The notes under the pieces are model-generated. The model was not told where the DNA came from, made no database searches, and was given only the letters and a program-made list of their open reading frames with translations. This document shows, piece after piece, positions 33,411 to 43,356 of a stretch of DNA of 64,000 nt; position 1 is the stretch's first letter, and each line of letters opens with the position of its first letter. Made by a program: the position numbers and the translations under genes. Location of the stretch: contig OY729432.1 of assembly GCA_963422385.1 (NCBI GenBank), forward strand, positions 2,046,001 through 2,110,000. The letters run 5' to 3'. Origin of the DNA: JAJDTQ01 sp963422385. GTDB lineage: Bacteria; Desulfobacterota; Binatia; UBA9968; JAJDTQ01.

Positions 33411-33797
33411 CTACGCGATGATCGGCTGCCGCACCGGCGTGTGGCTGGGGCGCCTGGGCACCCGGGTCCGCGGCTTGCCGTCCACTCCCGAGTTGCCCGC
33501 CCCGAACAGCAGCAAACGCCCCACGCCGGTGTTGCAGAGCTGATAGGGCTTGCCGGATTCCAGGAGAATCGTATCGTGGGGCTTCAGGACGAACTCGTTC
33601 TCCGGCGTCCGCACCGTGCACTCTCCCTCAAGGACCATGAAGATGTGGTCGTCGTTCTCGTGGTAGTGCATGTCGTCCTGGGTGTTTTCCTCGCAGTTGA
33701 TGGTCCAGAAATAGGCCAGCTCCGTGCGCCACAGTGAATGGTGGCGAACCCCCGGGTTTGCCAGCGCCTCCGTAATGGGGTTTTTCACCTCGGCCAT
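33411..33797 (-). CDS. Small single-domain cupin protein
   Basis: 128 residues. 'DMHYHENDDHIFMVLEGECTVRTPENEFVLKPHDTILLESGKPYQLCN' is a cupin barrel with H-x-H and acidic ligands. GAGGAGGAG stands 7 nt before the ATG. It lies between the CDGSH gene and the GST gene on the same strand (30-bp and 82-bp gaps), so a shared redox or detoxification role is likely. The short C-terminal extension is Arg/Pro-rich. Substrate unknown. Confidence 0.8.
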   Translation of the reverse strand: MAEVKNPITEALANPGVRHHSLWRTELAYFWTINCEENTQDDMHYHENDDHIFMVLEGECTVRTPENEFVLKPHDTILLESGKPYQLCNTGVGRLLLFGAGNSGVDGKPRTRVPRRPSHTPVRQPIIA

Positions 33798-33827
33798 GCG
33801 TTGTCTCCTCCTCGCTCGGATGTGCGG

Positions 33828-34076
33828 TTATTCGGGCGTCACCAGCTTCCCGTGGGTGCCGTCGCAGTACGGCCGTGTCTTCGACCGCCAGCACGCGCAA
33901 ATGGCCATGGTCCGCGGCTCGTCCACCGTGATCTCGTGGGGTGTGATGGAGGTCACCTTGTGCGACCCGTCACAGAACGGAAAGTTCTTCGTCCGGCCGC
34001 ACATGCAGTAGAACCGGCTCCTGGATTCCTGCCGGACGATCACCGGCTCGATCAGATCATCGTATGCCAAGCCCAT
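33828..34076 (-). CDS. Two-motif CDGSH-type iron-sulfur protein
   Basis: 82 residues from the ATG at 34076, chosen because GGGAGAG lies 6 nt upstream. It holds two C-x-C-x8-C-x3-H motifs: C24, C26, C35, H39 ('CMCGRTKNFPFCDGSH') and C60, C62, C71, H75 ('CACWRSKTRPYCDGTH'), each of which would bind a [2Fe-2S] cluster with His ligand. Such small CDGSH proteins take part in iron, sulfur and redox handling. First gene of the CDGSH, cupin, GST, larE run. GTG/ATG starts at 34094/34091 would add six residues. Confidence 0.88.
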   Translation of the reverse strand: MGLAYDDLIEPVIVRQESRSRFYCMCGRTKNFPFCDGSHKVTSITPHEITVDEPRTMAICACWRSKTRPYCDGTHGKLVTPE

Positions 34077-34561
34077 TCGAAGCTCTCCCATCACGTAGAA
34101 TGTGATTTTCGCCCACCCGGAGCCCTTTCCGTCCGCTCATGGGCGACCCTTCACCCTGTTCTCTATACTCTACTTCGCCACCGAGAGCCAGACGAAGACG
34201 TCCGTCACTCTCACCCGAAGCAAGGTTGTTGCGGTATGGATGCCCGCAAGGCCGGTTTTCGGAATTTCCGCAAATATGACAACTTGACGCCCAAGAACAA
34301 GATCGGAAGGACATCCCATGAGTGAAACATTGAGTCGTATTCGGACCGTGTCCGGTTTCCTCAACGCTCACGGGAGCCGGCGAGACAGGGACGGCTGGTC
34401 GTCGATTTCCATCTCCCGGCGTGGCGAACGGCATTGAAGACACGCACCATAGCGAAGAAGATGTGATCGGAGAGCCTGTTTGTGTCTCACTGGACGAGCC
34501 TCAGAGGTGAAATTCCGTTTGCGGCGTCGTAAATTGGTCCACGCCGCCGAAGAGAGCATCC
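34077..34561. other. Intergenic region at the left edge of the defence island
   Basis: About 485 bp between the minus-strand CDGSH gene and plus-strand drmD; it contains both promoters. It is less GC-rich than its surroundings around 34260-34330. Short open frames show no family signature. No att-like direct repeat or tRNA was seen that would mark an integration site. Confidence 0.45.
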
Positions 34562-37500
34562 TTGGAAGACGCTGCCAGACTACTGCCAGAAGGCATGCCT
34601 GATGCCGGACAACTGGTCGAGGTGCGTTCGCGCCGTTGGCTGGTGGAAGGAGTTGAGCCGGAAACCGGGCGTGTCAGCCTCGCCTGTGCCGACGATGACG
34701 CCCAAGGGCAGACCCTTGAGGTCTACTGGGAATTCGAGATCGACCGGCGCACCCTCGAGGCGGAAGCGTGGGACGCCTTGGGAGCCAGGGGCTTCGACGC
34801 GCCACGGCACTTCAGCGCCTTCCTCCACACGCTGCGCTGGAACTGCGTCACCGCCACGGACCCGAATCTCTTCCAGTCGCCGTTCCGGGCCGGGATCAAG
34901 ATCGACGCCTATCAGATGGAGCCGCTCCGCAAGGCGCTCAAACTGCCCCGGGTCAATCTGTTCATTGCCGATGATACCGGCTTGGGCAAGACTATCGAGG
35001 CGGGTCTCATCGCACGGGAGTTGTTGCTTCGCAAGAAGGTCAAAACGATCGTTGTCGCCGCCCCCGCGTCCGTGTTGGAGCAGTGGAAGGCGGAGATGGA
35101 GGAGCGTTTCGGCCTGCTGTTCGCGATCCTCGACCGCGCCTACCTCGCCGACGTCCGACAGGCCCGCGGCTTCGGCGTGAACCCTTGGCGTACCCACAGC
35201 CGGTTCCTGGTGTCGCACAATCTGCTGATCGATCCGACCTATGCCGATCCCATGCGCGAGTGGCTGGGCCCGCTTTTGCCCGGTAGCCTGCTCATCCTGG
35301 ACGAGGCCCATCATGCCGCGCCGTCGAGCAGTGGGCACTACGGAATCGAGACGAAGTTCACCCGTGCCATACGCGAGCTCGGAGGCCGGTTCGAGCACCG
35401 TCTGTTCCTTTCCGCCACCCCTCACAACGGTCACTCCAACAGCTTTTCCACCCTGCTTGAATTGCTTGATCCGTACCGCTTTACTCGTGGAGTTCCGGTG
35501 CGGGGAAAAAGGGACCTTGAGGAAGTCATGGTCCGGCGCATCAAGGAGGACATCCGCGAGGTGCAGGGCGGCTTCCCGAAAAGGACTGTGAAGCCCGTTG
35601 TCATGGATGGGCTGCCGGACGACGCGCCGGAGCTCGTTTTGTCGAGACTCCTTGATGAGTACCGCGATCTACGGGAACAGCGGCTCGCGGGTGCCACGCC
35701 GCGGGCCAGAGCCATGGCCGGTCTGCTCGTGGTGGGGCTGCAGCAGAAGCTTTTGTCGTCCATCGAGGCGTTCGCCATCTCGCTCGTGCGCCATCGCAAG
35801 ACGGTTGAGCAACTATGGACAAGGGGTGCTGACGATGGTCAGGGCGTCCCGGACGCCGGGGTTGCGACCAAAACGTCCGATCCGTTTGTGAAGCTGTTTG
35901 CGAAGCCTCCGGATGCGGACGACGAGCGCGCCGAGCAGAGCGACGACGACAGCACGGCAGAGGAAGCGGCGCAGATCGCGGCCATCAATGCAGACGCCGA
36001 GAAAGAAGCCCCCGCGGATTCTGCGGCGGAGGCGCTCCGGAACCAGGAGCAGGACCTCCTGAACCGTATGCATGAAGTCGCGGCCGCCGCCCGCGGCCGC
36101 CCTGACTGCAAGACCGGCCGCCTCATCACCTGGGTATACGAGAACCTCTGTCCCGACCGACCGCGCTGGAACGAGCGGCGGATGCTGATCTTTACCGAGA
36201 ACGTCATCGGCACGAAACGCTATTTGCGCGAGATGCTGGAGCAGGCCATCGCGGGCACGGATCTGGCCGAGGATCGCATCGAGACCATCGACGGCCAGAC
36301 CGTCGGGGCCAGACGCAAGGATCTGCAACGCCGCTTCAACGCGGACCCGGCGCGCGATCCGTTGCGCATCCTGATCGCCACCGACGCCGCTCGCGAGGGA
36401 CTGAACTTTCAGGCGCACTGCACCGACCTGTTCCACTTCGACCTGCCCTGGAACCCCGGCCGCATCGAGCAGCGCAACGGTCGTATCGACCGTAAGCTGC
36501 AACCTGCCTCGGAGGTGCGTTGCCACTATTTCGTGCTGCCGCAGCGCGCCGAGGACCGCGTGTTGGAAGTGCTGGTCAAGAAGACCCGGACCATCAGGCA
36601 GGAGCTCGGCAGTCTCTCCAGGGTGATCGACGACGATGTCGAGCGTCGTCTGCGCGGCGGTATCCGCCACCGGGACGTGGAGTGCCTCGCGCGTGACCTC
36701 GAGGCGGTTGATCTCGACCACGAGAAGCGACGAATTGCCGCCGAGGAGCTCGAAGCTGCTCGCGAACGGCAGGACGACCTGAGGGAACAGATCGAACGGT
36801 GTCGTGCGCTGCTCGACCAGTCGCGTCGGTGGGTGCAGTTCGCGGCGCAACCTTTCCGAGACGCCATGTCCGCTTCTCTGGAGTTGCTGGGGGCAGAGCC
36901 ATTGAAGGAAGAACGCGCTGACGATGGCGGAGTGATATGGACGTTGCCGTCGCTGGCCGGCAAGGCGCTTGCGGACGCAAGCTGGACCGCTACGTTGGAC
37001 ACGTTGCGCGCGCCCCGCAAGACCGATCAGAAGCTTGCGGAATGGAGGCGGCAAGCGCCGATTCGTCCGGTGGTGTTCGAGGATGCCGGGGTGCTCACCG
37101 ACGACACCGTGCACCTGCACCTGGAACAACGCATGGCGCAACGGTTGCTGGCGCGCTTTCGGGCCCAAGGTTTCCTCTATCATGACCTGTCCCGCGCCTG
37201 CCTCGTACAGGCTGCCGATTCCATTCCGCGGGTGATTCTGCTGGGGCGGCTGTGTCTGTTCGGGCGGCAGGCTGAGCGTCTGCACGACGTGCTGATACCC
37301 GTGGCCGCCCGCTGGGTGGAGCCGTTGCGGCGCAATGGACCGCTCAAAGCCTACGCCGAGGAGGCCGAAGCACGAACGCTGGAACGCTTGGAGACCGCAT
37401 TGCAGAGTGCCCGTGGCCCGGGTGAGACGATTCGCCGCCGGTTGCTCGATGCCGCCGTCCGTGACATCGACGAGCTTCTGCCGCAGCTTGAAGAACGCGC

Positions 37501-37828
37501 CGAACTGGCAGCGCGGACGGCCAGGGAACGGCTTCGGACCCGCGGTGAAAGAGAAGAGCAGCAGCTTCGGGAGACTCTGGAACGTCAGCGCCAGCGAGTC
37601 GAAACGGAACTCGGCAAGCACGAAGGCAGCGGAACCCAGCTCACCATGCAGTTCAATGACGACGAAAAGCGCCAGCTTCAGGCCGACATTGCCTCCTGGC
37701 GGACACGTCTCGTCCAGTTCGATCGGGACCTCAAGACCGAACCCGCGCGCATTCGGGAGTTTTACGAGGTGCGGGCGCGACGGGTCGAGCCCATCGGGCT
37801 GGTGTATTTGTGGCCGGATACGGGATGA
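34562..37828 (+). CDS. drmD: DISARM SNF2-like helicase DrmD
   Basis: 1088 residues. SF2/SNF2 helicase: Walker A 'ADDTGLGKTIEAG' (about 137-149), 'VVAAPASVLEQWKAEME', DEAH box 'LLILDEAHHAA' near 245, 'LFLSATPHNGHSNSFSTLLELLDPYRF', and helicase C-terminal motifs 'LIFTENVIGTKRYL', 'ATDAAREGLNFQ', 'DLPWNPGRIEQRNGRIDR' near 640. A long helical tail (about 800-1060) follows. In class 1 DISARM DrmD accompanies the adenine methylase DrmMI, next here. The TTG at 34562 is preceded by GAAGAGAG; an ATG at 34595 is the alternative. An inserted acidic linker (about 455-490) separates the two helicase lobes. Confidence 0.9.
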   Translation: MEDAARLLPEGMPDAGQLVEVRSRRWLVEGVEPETGRVSLACADDDAQGQTLEVYWEFEIDRRTLEAEAWDALGARGFDAPRHFSAFLHTLRWNCVTATDPNLFQSPFRAGIKIDAYQMEPLRKALKLPRVNLFIADDTGLGKTIEAGLIARELLLRKKVKTIVVAAPASVLEQWKAEMEERFGLLFAILDRAYLADVRQARGFGVNPWRTHSRFLVSHNLLIDPTYADPMREWLGPLLPGSLLILDEAHHAAPSSSGHYGIETKFTRAIRELGGRFEHRLFLSATPHNGHSNSFSTLLELLDPYRFTRGVPVRGKRDLEEVMVRRIKEDIREVQGGFPKRTVKPVVMDGLPDDAPELVLSRLLDEYRDLREQRLAGATPRARAMAGLLVVGLQQKLLSSIEAFAISLVRHRKTVEQLWTRGADDGQGVPDAGVATKTSDPFVKLFAKPPDADDERAEQSDDDSTAEEAAQIAAINADAEKEAPADSAAEALRNQEQDLLNRMHEVAAAARGRPDCKTGRLITWVYENLCPDRPRWNERRMLIFTENVIGTKRYLREMLEQAIAGTDLAEDRIETIDGQTVGARRKDLQRRFNADPARDPLRILIATDAAREGLNFQAHCTDLFHFDLPWNPGRIEQRNGRIDRKLQPASEVRCHYFVLPQRAEDRVLEVLVKKTRTIRQELGSLSRVIDDDVERRLRGGIRHRDVECLARDLEAVDLDHEKRRIAAEELEAARERQDDLREQIERCRALLDQSRRWVQFAAQPFRDAMSASLELLGAEPLKEERADDGGVIWTLPSLAGKALADASWTATLDTLRAPRKTDQKLAEWRRQAPIRPVVFEDAGVLTDDTVHLHLEQRMAQRLLARFRAQGFLYHDLSRACLVQAADSIPRVILLGRLCLFGRQAERLHDVLIPVAARWVEPLRRNGPLKAYAEEAEARTLERLETALQSARGPGETIRRRLLDAAVRDIDELLPQLEERAELAARTARERLRTRGEREEQQLRETLERQRQRVETELGKHEGSGTQLTMQFNDDEKRQLQADIASWRTRLVQFDRDLKTEPARIREFYEVRARRVEPIGLVYLWPDTG

Positions 37829-37907
37829 ACGTATCGAAGTCACTTCCGGACACAGAGCTTCCGACGAAAGAGCTTTGCTCTGTATTCGAGCCCGAGTGAC
37901 CGGACCC

Positions 37908-40900
37908 ATGCCCACATCGGACCCAAACACCCGTACCCATCTCGAATGGCTCGGCTTCATCCAGCCGAATGGCCTTGTGGTCTCTGCTCCCGCCCTGGTC
38001 AAGGCCGGAGCTATCCTCAACCGGCACGATATGGAAGGGCAGGCGCTGCTTGACGGTTGGGTCAACCAACGTCAGGGATCTTCGGCGCGTAGTCGGGAAC
38101 ACAGCCTCCAGGACTTCCGCGCATTCGCAAAGATCGTCCTCGGCTGGAGTTTCTCGCCCAAGGGATATGCGGATACGGAAAAGGCTCCGGTCCCGGCGGA
38201 GCTCGAAGTTTACCTCCCGGACTACCACGAGACATTGCGACCGGACTTTGCCGTGTGCGAGCGCAACCCGCAGGCCGGGGAGTCGCCGTGGCAGTTGGTC
38301 GTTCAGGCACTTGGCGGGGAAAATGACTTCGACAAGCCGACCGTGGGCGCCGGCGGACTGGAAGCGTCTCCCCAGAATCGGATGGAGCGCTTCCTCCGCG
38401 GCGCCGGTGTTCCCGCCGGCTTGCTCTTCAACGGCGCCGTACTGCGTCTTGTCTCGGCGCCGCACGGTGAAAGCTCCGGCTGGATGGATTTTCGGGTCAC
38501 CGACATGACCCAGACCGCGGGACGACCGCTGTGCTCGGCGCTGCGCCTTCTCCTGTCCGAGCAACGTCTGTTGGCTTTGCCGAAGGAACAGCGGTTGGCG
38601 GCGCTGCTGGCGGACAGCCGCCGGTATCAGAACGAGGTCAGCGAGCGCCTTTCCGAGCAGGTCATGCACGCGCTTTACGACCTTCTGCGAGGGCTCCAGG
38701 CCGCCCACGACGCTTCGGGCGGAGAACTGCTGCGGGAGTCGCTCTCCGCCGAAGGCGACCCCAACGACGTCTATCGCGGGCTTCTCGCGATCATCCTGCG
38801 GCTGGTCTTCCTGCTCTACGCCGAGGAGCGCGGCATGCTCCCGGGCGACGAGACCTTCCTCCGCCACTATTCGGTTGCCGGCCTCTACCAGCGCCTTCGC
38901 GAGGACGCGGCTCTGCACCCGGATACCATGGACCAAAGCTTCGGCGCCTGGGCGCAGCTTCTCGTGCTGTTCCGCCTCATCCACGACGGGGCCGGCGAGC
39001 ACGTGACCGGAGGCATTGTCAGCCTTCCGGAACGCCGGGGCGCCCTGTTCGACCCGGACCGGTACCCGTTCCTCGAAGGCCGCCGCGGCGGCGGCCGACA
39101 GATCACCGAGCGCGTCCACCCGCCGCTCGTCTCCGACGGCGCCGTCTACCGGGTTCTGGAGAAGCTGGTGGTCCTCGACGGCGAGCGCATTTCCTACCGC
39201 ACCCTGGACGTGGAGCAGATCGGGTCGGTGTACGAGGTCATCATGGGCTTCCGCCTGGAGACCGCCACAGGCCGGTCCGTGGCCGTCAAGTCCGCCAAGA
39301 AGCTGGGGGCGCCGACGACCATTGACCTCGACGAACTGGCACGCCAGCCCAATGCGAACCGCGGGAAATGGCTTCAGGAGCGGGTGGACCGCGCCCTCAC
39401 GGACACCGTCAGAAAGGGGCTACGTCAAGCGAATACGGTGGAGGATCTTCACGCGGCGATGGACCGGATACTGGACAAGGGGGCCACGCCGGATCTCGTC
39501 CTGCCCGGTTCGCTGGTGTTGCACCCCAGCGATGAGCGGCGTCGCTCGGGCTCCAACTACACGCCTCGGGAACTCACCGAACCGATCGTCCGCCACACGT
39601 TGGAACCTCTCTTGGAACGGTTGCGCGGAGAGGACGGCCGGCCGCCGACTGCCGACCAGATTCTCGACCTCAAGATCTGTGATCCGGCCATGGGGTCCGG
39701 CGCGTTTCTGGTGGAGACCTGCCGCCAACTCGCGGACACGCTCATCGGGGCTTGGCGGGCGCATGATGAGAGGCCGGTGATTCCAGCCGACGAGGACGAG
39801 GTGGTCTACGCGCGCCGGCTGGTCGCCCAGAGGTGTCTCTACGGCATCGACCGGAACCCAATGGCAGTGGACCTGTCCAAGGTGTCGCTGTGGTTGAGCA
39901 CGCTCGCACGGGAACATCCGTTGACTTTCCTGGATCATGCGTTTCGCCACGGCGACACGCTCGTCGGCTTGACCCGGAAGCAGGTCGAGACGTTCCACTG
40001 GGTCTCGGCAGCCGAACCTTTTCAAGAGGGCTTCGAGGTCATGCGGGTGCGCGAGCACACGGCGAAGGTAGCCAGGTTGCGCCAACGCATCAGGGAAGCC
40101 GGCGATGATGTCTCCGATCGGGAACTCCACGGCCTCTGGCAGGAAACGCGCGATGAGCTTGACGCCGTGCGACTCTACGGGGATCTGGCCTTGGCGGCGT
40201 TCTTCGCGGAGGCGAAGCCGAGGCGACGGGAGGCGAAGCGAAATGAGTTCGCCTGCGCCGTGGTGCGTGGTGAGGCCAACCGTTATCTCGGATGGATCGA
40301 GGAGCAGCGTCACCGCGACCCTGCGCTCGCTCCGTTCCATTGGGAGATCGAATTCCCTGAGGTCTTCGAACGGGAGAATCCGGGGTTCGACGCGTTCGTC
40401 GGGAACCCGCCGTTCGCGGGAAAGAACAACGTCGCCGCCGGCAACGTCGCAGGATACCCCGACTGGCTCAAGACCGTGCACAAAGGGAGTCACGGCAACG
40501 CCGACCTCGTGGCCCACTTCTTTCGGCGTGCGTTCAATCTGCTGCGAGAAGGGGGCGCATTCGGTCTGATTGCCACCAACACCATCGCCCAAGGCGATAC
40601 CCGTTCCACCGGCCTGCGCTGGATTTGCGAGAACGGCGGGGAGATCTACCGTGCCACCAGGCGGGTCAAGTGGCCCGGCGACGCTGCCGTGGTGGTCAGC
40701 GTTCTGCATGTCGCCAAGGGTACGTTTGCCGAATCCAGGGTGCTGGACGGTGCCGAGGCCGCGAACATCACGGCATTCCTCTTCCACACGGGCGGGCACG
40801 CCGATCCGGTGCGTCTGGAAGCGAACGCCGGCAAGAGTTTCGTAGGCAGCTATGTCCTCGGCATGGGCTTCACCTTCGACGACACCGACAAGAAAGGCGT

Positions 40901-42068
40901 CGCCACGCCGCTCGCCGGGATGCGGCGACTCATCGAAAAGAACCCGCGTAACCGGGAGGCGATCTTCCCCTACATCGACGGCGAGGAGGTGAACACCAGC
41001 CCGACCCACGCGCATCATCGGTACGTCATCAACTTCCGCTACTATCCGTTGTGCCGGGAGGAACTGGACGAATCGTGGGCGGAAGCTGAAGACGAGCGGC
41101 GTCGCGAATGGCTGAGAAGGGGCATCGTGCCGCTCGACTATCCGGAACCGGTGGCGGCGGATTGGCCGGACTTGCTGGCGATTGTCGAGGAGCGGGTGAA
41201 GCCTGCTCGTAGACACTTGACGACCAATGCCATCGGTCGCAAGCGAGCCGAGTTCTGGTGGCGGTATGGTTCAACCGCGAACGAACTCTACGCCACCGTC
41301 GCCGACCTGGAGCGGGTACTGGCAATCTCCAGAGTCGGCCAGCACGCCGCATTCGCGTTCCTGCCGAACGGCATGGTCTATGCCGAATCGACGATTATCT
41401 TCCCCTTGGCCACCCACGCTGCCTTCTGCGCTCTCCAGTCCCGCCCGCACGAGCTCTGGGCGCGCTTCTTCGGGTCGTCCCTGGAAGACCGGCTCCGCTA
41501 CACCCCCTCCGACTGCTTCGAGACCTTCCCCTTCCCCGAAGGCTGGGATAACGACGTCGCCCTCGAAGCCGCTGGCAAAGCGTACTACGACTTCCGCGCC
41601 GCGTTGATGGTCGAGAACCACGAGGGCCTCACCAGGACCTATAACCGCTTCCACGACCCCGACGAGAACGCCCCCGACATTGCCAGGCTCCGCGACCTGC
41701 ACGCCGCCATGGACCGCGCCGTCCTCGACGCCTACGGCTGGCGCGACATCGCCACCGACTGTGACTTCCTCCTTGACTACGAGATGGACGAAGCGACCTG
41801 GGGCGCGAAAAAGAAACCCTATCGCTACCGCTGGCCCGACGAGACCCGCGACGAAGTTCTCGCGCGCCTCCTGGCCCTCAACGCCCGACACGCAGCCGAA
41901 GAAACCCGTGAGGGTACGACATCCGCAACCCAACTGAATTCGATCCTGAGTCATGCGCGATCACGGCACCGAGCGACGGTAACTCAGCCGGTCCTTGAGG
42001 TAGCAGAGGCAGAACTCCCCTGGGACCCTCCGATGGCGCGTCGACGGGGCAATCGCGATCGAGAGTGA
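37908..42068 (+). CDS. drmMI: DISARM N6-adenine DNA methyltransferase DrmMI
   Basis: 1386 residues. Gamma-type N6-adenine methylase core in the middle: motif I 'DPAMGSGAFLVETCRQLAD' near residue 590 for SAM and catalytic motif IV 'FVGNPPFAGKNN' near 830, followed by 'GAFGLIATNTIAQGDTRSTGL'. N-terminal helical and C-terminal target-recognition regions resemble PglX/Eco57I-type enzymes. In DISARM the methylase marks host DNA so that it is spared. Start is ATG 37908 (or GTG 37896); no strong ribosome binding site and 79 bp after drmD. The open frame runs further upstream but overlaps drmD. Confidence 0.9.
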   Translation: MPTSDPNTRTHLEWLGFIQPNGLVVSAPALVKAGAILNRHDMEGQALLDGWVNQRQGSSARSREHSLQDFRAFAKIVLGWSFSPKGYADTEKAPVPAELEVYLPDYHETLRPDFAVCERNPQAGESPWQLVVQALGGENDFDKPTVGAGGLEASPQNRMERFLRGAGVPAGLLFNGAVLRLVSAPHGESSGWMDFRVTDMTQTAGRPLCSALRLLLSEQRLLALPKEQRLAALLADSRRYQNEVSERLSEQVMHALYDLLRGLQAAHDASGGELLRESLSAEGDPNDVYRGLLAIILRLVFLLYAEERGMLPGDETFLRHYSVAGLYQRLREDAALHPDTMDQSFGAWAQLLVLFRLIHDGAGEHVTGGIVSLPERRGALFDPDRYPFLEGRRGGGRQITERVHPPLVSDGAVYRVLEKLVVLDGERISYRTLDVEQIGSVYEVIMGFRLETATGRSVAVKSAKKLGAPTTIDLDELARQPNANRGKWLQERVDRALTDTVRKGLRQANTVEDLHAAMDRILDKGATPDLVLPGSLVLHPSDERRRSGSNYTPRELTEPIVRHTLEPLLERLRGEDGRPPTADQILDLKICDPAMGSGAFLVETCRQLADTLIGAWRAHDERPVIPADEDEVVYARRLVAQRCLYGIDRNPMAVDLSKVSLWLSTLAREHPLTFLDHAFRHGDTLVGLTRKQVETFHWVSAAEPFQEGFEVMRVREHTAKVARLRQRIREAGDDVSDRELHGLWQETRDELDAVRLYGDLALAAFFAEAKPRRREAKRNEFACAVVRGEANRYLGWIEEQRHRDPALAPFHWEIEFPEVFERENPGFDAFVGNPPFAGKNNVAAGNVAGYPDWLKTVHKGSHGNADLVAHFFRRAFNLLREGGAFGLIATNTIAQGDTRSTGLRWICENGGEIYRATRRVKWPGDAAVVVSVLHVAKGTFAESRVLDGAEAANITAFLFHTGGHADPVRLEANAGKSFVGSYVLGMGFTFDDTDKKGVATPLAGMRRLIEKNPRNREAIFPYIDGEEVNTSPTHAHHRYVINFRYYPLCREELDESWAEAEDERRREWLRRGIVPLDYPEPVAADWPDLLAIVEERVKPARRHLTTNAIGRKRAEFWWRYGSTANELYATVADLERVLAISRVGQHAAFAFLPNGMVYAESTIIFPLATHAAFCALQSRPHELWARFFGSSLEDRLRYTPSDCFETFPFPEGWDNDVALEAAGKAYYDFRAALMVENHEGLTRTYNRFHDPDENAPDIARLRDLHAAMDRAVLDAYGWRDIATDCDFLLDYEMDEATWGAKKKPYRYRWPDETRDEVLARLLALNARHAAEETREGTTSATQLNSILSHARSRHRATVTQPVLEVAEAELPWDPPMARRRGNRDRE

Positions 42069-42075
42069 GGGTCGT

Positions 42076-43353
42076 GTGTTGCATGGAAAGGGTCTTGCAG
42101 TGTCGGCTATCAAGTACTTGATGCAAAAGTCCATGAATAACATGATAACTGAAAACGATTCCAGGACGATCACACGTGTCGCCCTGCGCAACTTCAAGAG
42201 CATCGCGGCCTGTGATGTCGAGTTGATGCCGCTGACTCTCCTTGTGGGTCCCAACGGTTCGGGTAAGAGCAACTTTGTTGATGCCCTACGCTTTACGGCG
42301 CAGGCTTTGCGCTTTACTCCGGACCACGCACTGCACGAGCGGGGCGGGATCAACGAAGTCCGCCGGCGGTCGCGCGGTCATCCCAACCATTTCGGTATTC
42401 GTCTGGGCTTCCGGCTGACCGATGCGGCCGGCTGGTACGCCTTCGAAATTGGCGCGCGGCCGAAGGGCCGCTATGTCGTACGGCGTGAGGAATGCGTTGT
42501 CTTGTCTTATGCGAGAGGGCGGGCGTCCTTCCGGATAGGCGACGGACGGCTTCTGGCCACCTCGATTCCGCACCCGCCGCCGACAGGCGGGAGTGACAGG
42601 CTTTATCTCCTGCCTGCATCTGCGTATAGAGAGTTCAGACCGATCTACGATACGCTGTCAGGGATGGGGTTCTACAACCTCAACCCGGAGCAGATCCGGG
42701 AGCTACAGTCCCCCGACCCAGGTGATCTCCTGAAACACGACGGCAGTAACCTCGCGAGCGTTCTCGCTAATCTTGAGTCACGTTCGCCCGAGATGGCGAC
42801 GCGCGTCGGCCAATACCTCTCCAAGGTCGTCCCGGGGACGGTCGGCATGGAGTCGAAGACGATCGGACCCAAGCTGACTCTGGAGTTCCGTCAAGAGGTG
42901 CGCGGCGACCCCCACCCTTGGCGTTTCCTCGCCCACAACGTATCGGACGGGACGTTGCGGGTGCTCGGGGTGCTTGTAGCCCTCTATCAGGGTGTCGGTA
43001 CGGAGTCGGGGAATGCAAAACTCATCGGGATCGAAGAACCGGAGGGGGCGCTTCACCCCGCGGCCGCGGGGGTGCTTACGGATGTTTTGCGCGAAGCGAG
43101 CGAGCGCGTGCAGGTGGTCGTCACCAGCCACAGTGCGGACTTGCTCGATCGAGAAGCAGTTCCGTTGGATTCTATCCTGGCCGTTGTCTCTGAAGACGGA
43201 GAGACGAAGATTGCCCGGCTCGATGTGACCGGCCGCACTGCGCTCCGCAAGGGACTGTTCACGGCCGGTGAGATGCTTCGCATGAACCAGCTTCTGCCGG
43301 ATCCGGATCAGGCGACACCTGTCCAGTTGGATCTCTTCCGCCACGAGGAGTAA
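42076..43353 (+). CDS. AAA/ABC-type ATPase of OLD/RecF-like family (AAA_21), partner of a DUF4276 protein
   Basis: 425 residues. Walker A 'LVGPNGSGKSNFVDAL' (about 57-72), ABC signature 'NVSDGTLRV' near 290, Walker B and D-loop 'IGIEEPEGALHPAAAGVL' near 315, and 'VVVTSHSADLLD' with the switch His. This is the overcoming-lysogenization-defect/RecF-like architecture used in many phage defence systems. The TTG at 42076 follows GAGTGAGGG 7 bp after the drmMI stop; ATGs at 42121, 42133 and 42142 are alternatives nearer the homology start. The next gene begins 3 bp after its stop, so the two act together. Not part of any standard DISARM gene set. Confidence 0.85.
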   Translation: MLHGKGLAVSAIKYLMQKSMNNMITENDSRTITRVALRNFKSIAACDVELMPLTLLVGPNGSGKSNFVDALRFTAQALRFTPDHALHERGGINEVRRRSRGHPNHFGIRLGFRLTDAAGWYAFEIGARPKGRYVVRREECVVLSYARGRASFRIGDGRLLATSIPHPPPTGGSDRLYLLPASAYREFRPIYDTLSGMGFYNLNPEQIRELQSPDPGDLLKHDGSNLASVLANLESRSPEMATRVGQYLSKVVPGTVGMESKTIGPKLTLEFRQEVRGDPHPWRFLAHNVSDGTLRVLGVLVALYQGVGTESGNAKLIGIEEPEGALHPAAAGVLTDVLREASERVQVVVTSHSADLLDREAVPLDSILAVVSEDGETKIARLDVTGRTALRKGLFTAGEMLRMNQLLPDPDQATPVQLDLFRHEE

Positions 43354-43356
43354 TCC

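Noticed and set aside
35813..38065. Long antisense frame over drmD (and others at 39420-41216, 51374-53077, 60035-61672, 61978-63639)
   Set aside because: All oppose genes with clear catalytic motifs and themselves show none; typical of GC-rich codon bias.
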